In this document: positions 59,394 to 64,000 of the stretch, one piece after another
How positions within the stretch are numbered: position 1 is the first letter of the stretch
Layout: each line of letters starts with the position of its first letter
Assembly (NCBI GenBank): GCA_021827985.1
Contig: JAKATL010000002.1
Location: forward strand, 89,965 to 153,964
Reading direction: 5' to 3'
From: a bacterium
GTDB lineage: Bacteria > Chloroflexota > Dormibacteria > Aeolococcales > Bog-877
Length of the DNA stretch: 64,000 nucleotides
The notes under the pieces: generated by a model
Told to the model about the DNA's origin: nothing
Databases searched by the model: none
What the model saw: the letters and a program-made list of their open reading frames with translations, nothing else
Program-made: the position numbers and the translations under genes

Positions 59394-59784
59394 CGCGGCT
59401 GCGACCAAGCCGTCCGGGCAGCCCGCTTGGCGCCCGATGGCCGCCGCCCATGGCGCGTAGCAAGGCCAGCGCGGCCGATGATCTCCGGGGGTCGGGGTCC
59501 CTGAAGGCCGTGGCTCCACCTTGCCCGGCCTCTGCGGCCCGCACAGAGCCGGAAATCCTTCGGCCCCGGCTCCAGAGCGCACCCGGCGGGGGCGCGCCGA
59601 CCGCCGGTGAGTTCGGCCGGCGCCTGGGGCCCGGTAAAAAACCGTCCCCCCAGATCGGCCCCCCGGCCAAGTTCAGCGGGAGCCGGTGACGAAGTGGTAA
59701 ACAAGGGGTCCCAAGTTCTGCGCCCTCTTCGTGGACTAGCCTAGGGTACGGTATGCTGAGTCTACCTGAAGAGGCGCCTTTCCG
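59394..59784. other. Gap between the toxin-antitoxin pair and the TIR gene
   Basis: About 390 GC-rich bases with open frames in several phases but no protein-like sequence. A rough inverted repeat near 59590-59630 may end the toxin transcript. A TATGCT hexamer at 59752-59757 could be the -10 box of the TIR gene, with a poor -35 region. Confidence 0.4.
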
Positions 59785-60951
59785 ATGATCAGTGGGCGGC
59801 CCGCCGTCTTTATCTCATGCTCGGAACGATATCGGGAGGACGTGGCCCTCCCGGTTCGTGAGGCATTGAAGGCGCTTGGCATTTGCGGTGTCATCGTTAG
59901 CGACGAAGCCAGACTCCCACAGAGGGCATGGGACCCTGAGGCAAAGGTGGAGTCGTACCTGAGGTCCTGTGACGCATTTGTCGCGCTGGTCACGCCCGAC
60001 GAGAAGCTTGCGAACGGGGGCTACCGATGCCGATCGAACATCCCCGACGAGGTGGGACGTGCTCGCCAGGATCCGCGGCTAGCGGAGCACATGATCATTG
60101 TCAAGGCTCGCAATGTGTCACTGTGGTCCAACATCAATCCGACTTACGACATGCTGGATGTTCAGGACGTTCGACCTGCGATCCAAGCAATTGTTGGCCA
60201 GCTGAGAGCGTGGGACCTGGTACCTTCCCAGCAAACCCTGCCTCCGACGGTAGCTGAACCTAGGTTGGACCCGCGGTCCGCACTGGGCTCCATCGCGGAC
60301 CTGCTGCTCGGACTCGATCTCGGGGACCACGAAGAGGCAGGGCGCCGGGTTTATCGTCTGCTTCGCGGACTGCCCGCCGCTGAGCACCCGAGGGTGGTCA
60401 GCGAACTGGTCAAGTTCGCCACGGAGACCAGCGACCACGGAGACGAGCTAGTCGCGTGCTCACTGGTGGAGGCTGCTGACCGCCTCGATCCGGCGCTGGT
60501 CGGAACGGCGATGATCGAGACTCTTGCATCCTCCCGCGACTTCTCCCTCCGCAGTTGCGCCGCAGTTCTGCTTTGGCAGAAGGCCCAAAACGCCCCATAC
60601 CAAGTACCGATTTCTATCCTAGGGCGCTTGGCGCGCCCCGCGTCAGAGGATTGGTACGTACAGGCACCCGCCATGGCAGCAGTTAAGCAACTGATGCTCA
60701 CCCGCGCCGACGCGAGGCAGATCCTCGATGATCTGGCTACCGAGGGCGATCGGGACGAGCGCTACGCGGTCGCAGCAGACCTGCTCGACCTTGCCACGGT
60801 GTCAGGCACAGCGGTGCCTGCGGACCTAGTGCAGCGCCTAATTCGGGATCCAGACGCAGCTGTAGCTGCGAAGGCAGCGGAGGCGGGGCGAGTTATTTCT
60901 GACGTGAGCGACGAGGACCGGCGACGCCGCTACCGACCTTTTGGCCTTTGA
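59785..60951 (+). CDS. TIR-like domain protein with HEAT-like helical repeats
   Basis: A 388-residue protein. Residues about 5-145 form a TIR-like nucleotide-binding fold: A-V-F-I-S-C-S-E-R near 7, W-D-P-E-A-K-V near 49, D-A-F-V-A-L-V-T-P near 63, and R-S-N-I-P-D-E-V with Glu89 placed like the catalytic Glu of NAD-cleaving TIR enzymes. Residues about 175-375 are short paired helices resembling HEAT/Armadillo repeats. TIR domains with sensor repeats are typical abortive-infection effectors. Codons are less GC-biased than neighbours, suggesting transfer. Confidence 0.75.
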   Translation: MISGRPAVFISCSERYREDVALPVREALKALGICGVIVSDEARLPQRAWDPEAKVESYLRSCDAFVALVTPDEKLANGGYRCRSNIPDEVGRARQDPRLAEHMIIVKARNVSLWSNINPTYDMLDVQDVRPAIQAIVGQLRAWDLVPSQQTLPPTVAEPRLDPRSALGSIADLLLGLDLGDHEEAGRRVYRLLRGLPAAEHPRVVSELVKFATETSDHGDELVACSLVEAADRLDPALVGTAMIETLASSRDFSLRSCAAVLLWQKAQNAPYQVPISILGRLARPASEDWYVQAPAMAAVKQLMLTRADARQILDDLATEGDRDERYAVAADLLDLATVSGTAVPADLVQRLIRDPDAAVAAKAAEAGRVISDVSDEDRRRRYRPFGL

Positions 60952-60982
60952 CTTGGATGCCTCCCTGCCAGAGGCTCAGGAC

Positions 60983-61249
60983 ATGGAGGGGAAAATGACT
61001 CCTGGTGACTGGCAACTCGGAATGAATGACTTCTACTCCGGCGAGCGCATTGGTAGCATCGCTTCCGCGAGCGGGTGGTTTCTCCAGGTGGACGAGGAGC
61101 AGTTGCCCGTAGTCCTTTGGGCCTTCGTCGTATCTGACCAGCGTCCAGGGGACCTTGGGCGGGTGGTCGGCTTGGTGGACGACAAGGGACAGCTCCGGCC
61201 TGCCGACAAGGTGGCTGGCGCCGGTGGCTATGTCTATCGCGGGCAGTGA
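60983..61249 (+). CDS. Small unknown protein downstream of the TIR gene
   Basis: An 88-residue protein from ATG 60983 (or 76 fewer bases away from the TIR stop if TTG 60941, which overlaps it, is used; ATG 60995 is also possible). It reads W-Q-L-G-M-N-D-F-Y-S-G-E and W-A-F-V-V-S-D-Q, an acidic, strand-like small protein. Close spacing suggests co-expression with the TIR protein. No family recognised. Confidence 0.5.
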   Translation: MEGKMTPGDWQLGMNDFYSGERIGSIASASGWFLQVDEEQLPVVLWAFVVSDQRPGDLGRVVGLVDDKGQLRPADKVAGAGGYVYRGQ

Positions 61250-61364
61250 TCCACACATCCCGGGAAGTTTGTGCAGTTGGAAGGCACGCAGCCTGTCGCT
61301 CGATGCGTGTCGTGGCGGCTGAGATCCTCCGAGTGCCCACTGGCCGTGGGAGGTCCGTTGGCCC

Positions 61365-63971
61365 GTGACAGGGGCTTCACCTCCTCCCGGTGCCGATGAG
61401 AAGTTTGAGGAAACGGAACTCGTAGCAGGCCCGAGTGGGCTGTTCAGGGCCATCCGGGACCGCGTCCACACGGTCCAGGGCCAGGGGCAGGTGTTCGAAC
61501 GGCTCATTAAGGCGTTCTTGACCGAAGATCCGCTCTTCAAGGGCCGGTTCAAGGCTGTCCGGCTCTGGCACGAGTGGCCGGGCCGGGGTGCCGAGCATGA
61601 TACAGGCATCGATCTGGTGGCTGAGGAACGGGGCGGGGGGCTCTGCGCGGTCCAGTGCAAGTTCTACGCTGGGTCGCAGTACATCCGCCGGGAGGACATC
61701 GACCCGTTCCTTGCCGCCTCCGGGCGGCGGCCCTTCACAGCGCGCCTGTTCGTCTCTACCACGGAGCGCTGGAGTAGCAACGCGGAGCGAGTCCTCGCCA
61801 ATCAGGCCGTACCGGTGCAGCGGATTGGGGTCGCAGAGCTTGCCGCCAGTCCCTTCGACTGGTCCCGCTTCGACCCCGACCACCCAGATCAGCTGCCCCG
61901 CCACGAGGCCAAGCGGGTCATGCCTCATCAGGCAGCCGCGATTGCGGATGTTGTCCGGGGCTTCCAGGCAGGGGACCGGGGCAAGCTGATCATGGCCTGC
62001 GGCACCGGGAAGACATTCACCGCCCTCCGCATTGCAGAGGAACTGGTGCTCCCTGGAGGGGTCGTGCTCTTCTGCGTGCCGTCGATCTCGCTCCTGTCGC
62101 AGAGCCTCCGAGCTTGGTCTGCAGACGCCTGCCGCCCACTGCACTGCCTGGCGGTTTGCTCTGATGCCCAAGTGACCAGGGACGAAGAGGACATCCACGT
62201 CTACGACCTGGCCCTGCCCGCCACGACCGACCCGATGACCATTGCCTCCCATCTCGAGCTGGCTCTCCACGAGGGGGAGGGGGAAGCCCGCCCGCTGCGG
62301 GTAGTCTTCTCCACCTACCAGTCGTTGGATCGGGTGGTGGAGGCGCAGCAGATGCATGGCGCCCCCGCCTTCGATCTCGTGATCGCCGACGAGGCCCACC
62401 GGACCACCGGGGCGCTGGCTGCAGAGGAGGGCTACGGCGGCTTCACCCTGGTCCACGACGCGGAGCGACTGAGCGCGCACCGCCGTCTGTACATGACCGC
62501 CACCCCAAGGCTCTACACCGACCGGGCAAAGGCCAAGGCCCGAGAGTCAGACGTGCTGCTGTGCTCCATGGACGACCCAGCCCTCTACGGACCGGAGTTC
62601 CACCACCTCGGCTTCGGCACGTCTGTCGAGGCGGGGCTCCTCAGCGACTATCGGGTCGTGGTGCTGATGGTTGACGAGGCCTACGCCAACGAGGCAGCCC
62701 ACGGCCCGCTTGCTGATTCCGGCCTCGATCTAGCCCTTCAGGATGCCGCCCGCCTGGTCGGCTGCTGGCGAGGGCTGTCGAAATACAGCGCGGAGGCGGG
62801 CGAGTTCTCCTACGATCCGCTCCCGATGCGCCGTGCGGTGGCCTTCGCCACCACCATCGCAGCCTCTAAGCGCGTCCGCGCCGCTCTCCCCGAGGTGGTC
62901 GAGGCGGCCCGTGATTGGGGTGCCCACGGCGTGACATGCCAGGTCCGCCATGTTGACGGGGGCATGGGGTCGCTAGTTCGAGATCAAGCGCTGGCCTGGC
63001 TCCGGGAGGATCCACCAGACGGCACCTGCCGCGTGCTCAGCAACGCCCGCTGCCTTTCCGAGGGCGTTGACGTGCCCGCGCTCGACGCCGTGATCTTCAT
63101 CAGCCCGCGGAAGTCCCAGATCGATGTGGTGCAGGCAGTGGGGCGGGTCATGCGCCGGGCAGAGGGCAAGGCTTATGGCTACGTGATCATTCCCGTGGCC
63201 GTCCCGGCGGGTGAAGACCCCGAAAGGGTGCTCGACGACAACGAGCGCTATCGGGTCGTCTGGCAGGTCCTACAGGCGCTCCGGGCCCACGACGACCGGT
63301 TCGACGCAGAGATCAACAAGCTTGACCTGCAGCGGAACCGGTCCAGTCGAATTCAGGTGGTGGGCGTCGGCGGCGACACGGAGCGGCTGGCCGATCAACT
63401 GGGGTCGAGGCAGCTTGAGCTGTCGTGGCAAGGGCTCGAAGAGAAGGTCTACGCCCGGGTGGTTAGGCGCTGCGGGACCCGGGTCTACTGGGAGCAGTGG
63501 GCCGACGATGTAGCGAGGATAGCCCAAGCCCACATCACGCGCATTGAAATGGCTCTCAAGGGCGGAGGGGGCGTAGCGAGCGCCTTCGACCGCTATCTAG
63601 AGGGCCTCCACCGCACCATCAACCCTGAGGTCCGGCGGGAGGAAGCGGTTGAGATGCTGGCCCAGCACCTCATCACCATGCCCGTTTTTGACGCGCTGTT
63701 CGGGGACTCTGAGTTCACCAAGCGGAACCCGGTCTCCGAGGCGATGGCCGAGGTGCTGCGTGCCTTGCACGAGGAAGAGGCCATTGAGAGCGAAAGAGCC
63801 GAACTGTCCGACTTCTACCGCTCGGTCCGCACCCGGGCCGAGGGAATCGACAACCTGGCGGGCCGCCAGAAGGTGTTAGCGGCGGCGCTAAATGGAGCTG
63901 TAGCGGCGGAAGTGTGTGGTGATGCGGCCGTAGTGGAGTCTGGCGGGGGTGCGGGGGTTAGTCGCGGGTGA
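61365..63971 (+). CDS. Mrr-type nuclease fused to SF2 helicase (Type ISP-like, methyltransferase half missing)
   Basis: An 868-residue protein. Residues about 50-165 are an Mrr-like nuclease (G-I-D-L near 82, then A-V-Q-C-K-F with the Q-x-K pair). A superfamily 2 helicase follows: A-C-G-T-G-K-T near 210, A-D-E-A-H near 343, M-T-A-T-P-R near 376, and Q-A-V-G-R-V-M-R-R near 590. Residues about 700-840 resemble the helical coupler of Type ISP restriction enzymes, ending at R-A-E-G-I-D-N-L-A-G-R-Q-K-V. The final 30 residues are unrelated low-complexity sequence. GTG start. Confidence 0.8.
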   Translation: MTGASPPPGADEKFEETELVAGPSGLFRAIRDRVHTVQGQGQVFERLIKAFLTEDPLFKGRFKAVRLWHEWPGRGAEHDTGIDLVAEERGGGLCAVQCKFYAGSQYIRREDIDPFLAASGRRPFTARLFVSTTERWSSNAERVLANQAVPVQRIGVAELAASPFDWSRFDPDHPDQLPRHEAKRVMPHQAAAIADVVRGFQAGDRGKLIMACGTGKTFTALRIAEELVLPGGVVLFCVPSISLLSQSLRAWSADACRPLHCLAVCSDAQVTRDEEDIHVYDLALPATTDPMTIASHLELALHEGEGEARPLRVVFSTYQSLDRVVEAQQMHGAPAFDLVIADEAHRTTGALAAEEGYGGFTLVHDAERLSAHRRLYMTATPRLYTDRAKAKARESDVLLCSMDDPALYGPEFHHLGFGTSVEAGLLSDYRVVVLMVDEAYANEAAHGPLADSGLDLALQDAARLVGCWRGLSKYSAEAGEFSYDPLPMRRAVAFATTIAASKRVRAALPEVVEAARDWGAHGVTCQVRHVDGGMGSLVRDQALAWLREDPPDGTCRVLSNARCLSEGVDVPALDAVIFISPRKSQIDVVQAVGRVMRRAEGKAYGYVIIPVAVPAGEDPERVLDDNERYRVVWQVLQALRAHDDRFDAEINKLDLQRNRSSRIQVVGVGGDTERLADQLGSRQLELSWQGLEEKVYARVVRRCGTRVYWEQWADDVARIAQAHITRIEMALKGGGGVASAFDRYLEGLHRTINPEVRREEAVEMLAQHLITMPVFDALFGDSEFTKRNPVSEAMAEVLRALHEEEAIESERAELSDFYRSVRTRAEGIDNLAGRQKVLAAALNGAVAAEVCGDAAVVESGGGAGVSRG

Positions 63972-64000
63972 GTTCAGCGACCGCTTTCTTGGCGCAGGCG

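Larger units (their letters stand above)
49148..64000 (+). mobile_element. Integrated element (prophage-like or ICE-like) at tRNA-Thr; right end outside the window
   Basis: Starting at the tRNA-Thr 3' end come a tyrosine integrase, an excisionase, a DUF3987-like ATPase, a RusA-like resolvase, a ParB-methyltransferase fusion and a serine recombinase, then toxin-antitoxin and defence-like cargo. No capsid, portal, tail, conjugation or TraB genes are visible, so its type is open. I saw no second copy of the tRNA 3' end before 64000, so attR must lie further right. Confidence 0.65.

Noticed and set aside
59239..59670. 143-codon reverse ORF over the toxin end and following gap
   Set aside because: Gly/Arg/Pro-rich, antisense to the toxin gene, no ribosome site.

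Overview
The window is very GC-rich DNA with dense, strongly strand-biased genes, many GTG/TTG starts, AGGAGG-type ribosome sites and frequent 4-base stop/start overlaps. An F420-type luciferase-like oxidoreductase, an actinobacterial-style L,D-transpeptidase, type II dehydroquinase, hexameric-type citrate synthase and a fused AroK-AroB point to a high-GC monoderm-like bacterium: Actinomycetota or a neighbouring terrestrial lineage (Dormibacterota- or Chloroflexota-like). I cannot fix the species from sequence alone.

Layout. 1-5647: end of a NuoB/hydrogenase small-subunit gene, a HyfB-like proton-pumping subunit, two tandem MutS-like ATPases and a MarR regulator, all with overlapping ends. 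5707-8358: ClpB. 8363-10980 (minus): MFS drug exporter, MarR and a small zinc protein, with an operator-like palindrome upstream. 11126-14198: L,D-transpeptidase, DODA-type dioxygenase, F420-type oxidoreductase. 14336-19877: GntR/FCD regulator followed by a branched-chain amino-acid-type ABC importer (livHMGFK). 20222-32706: housekeeping metabolism: aroQ, dienelactone hydrolase, deoA-cdd, icd, gltA, a DedA-winged-helix fusion, an NCS1 purine/pyrimidine permease, hpt, a quinone reductase and two PH-domain membrane proteins.

32816-42885 is one long aromatic amino acid operon: trpE-trpG-aroH-aroF-tyrA-aroA-aroE-aroC-aroKB plus a peroxiredoxin. With aroQ at 20 kb it supplies every step from DAHP to chorismate. 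It is preceded by an apparent trp attenuator: an 18-codon leader peptide with three Trp codons, an antiterminator and a terminator. A second, Tyr-rich leader ORF with mutually exclusive hairpins, one of which hides a ribosome site, lies between trpG and aroH. 43012-48941 holds an HtrA-type protease, a fused and motif-permuted molybdenum hydroxylase, and a second MFS/MarR pair.

From the tRNA-Thr(CGT) at 49148 to the window end lies an integrated mobile element whose right end is not seen. It has a tyrosine integrase, excisionase, a tightly coupled replication/modification operon (DUF3987-like ATPase, RusA-like resolvase, ParB-methyltransferase fusion, serine recombinase), palindrome and direct-repeat arrays that look like protein-binding sites, and a cargo zone resembling a defence island: a Panacea (SocA-domain) toxin-antitoxin pair, a TIR-like/HEAT-type protein, and an Mrr-nuclease/SF2-helicase protein that resembles the front half of a Type ISP restriction enzyme.
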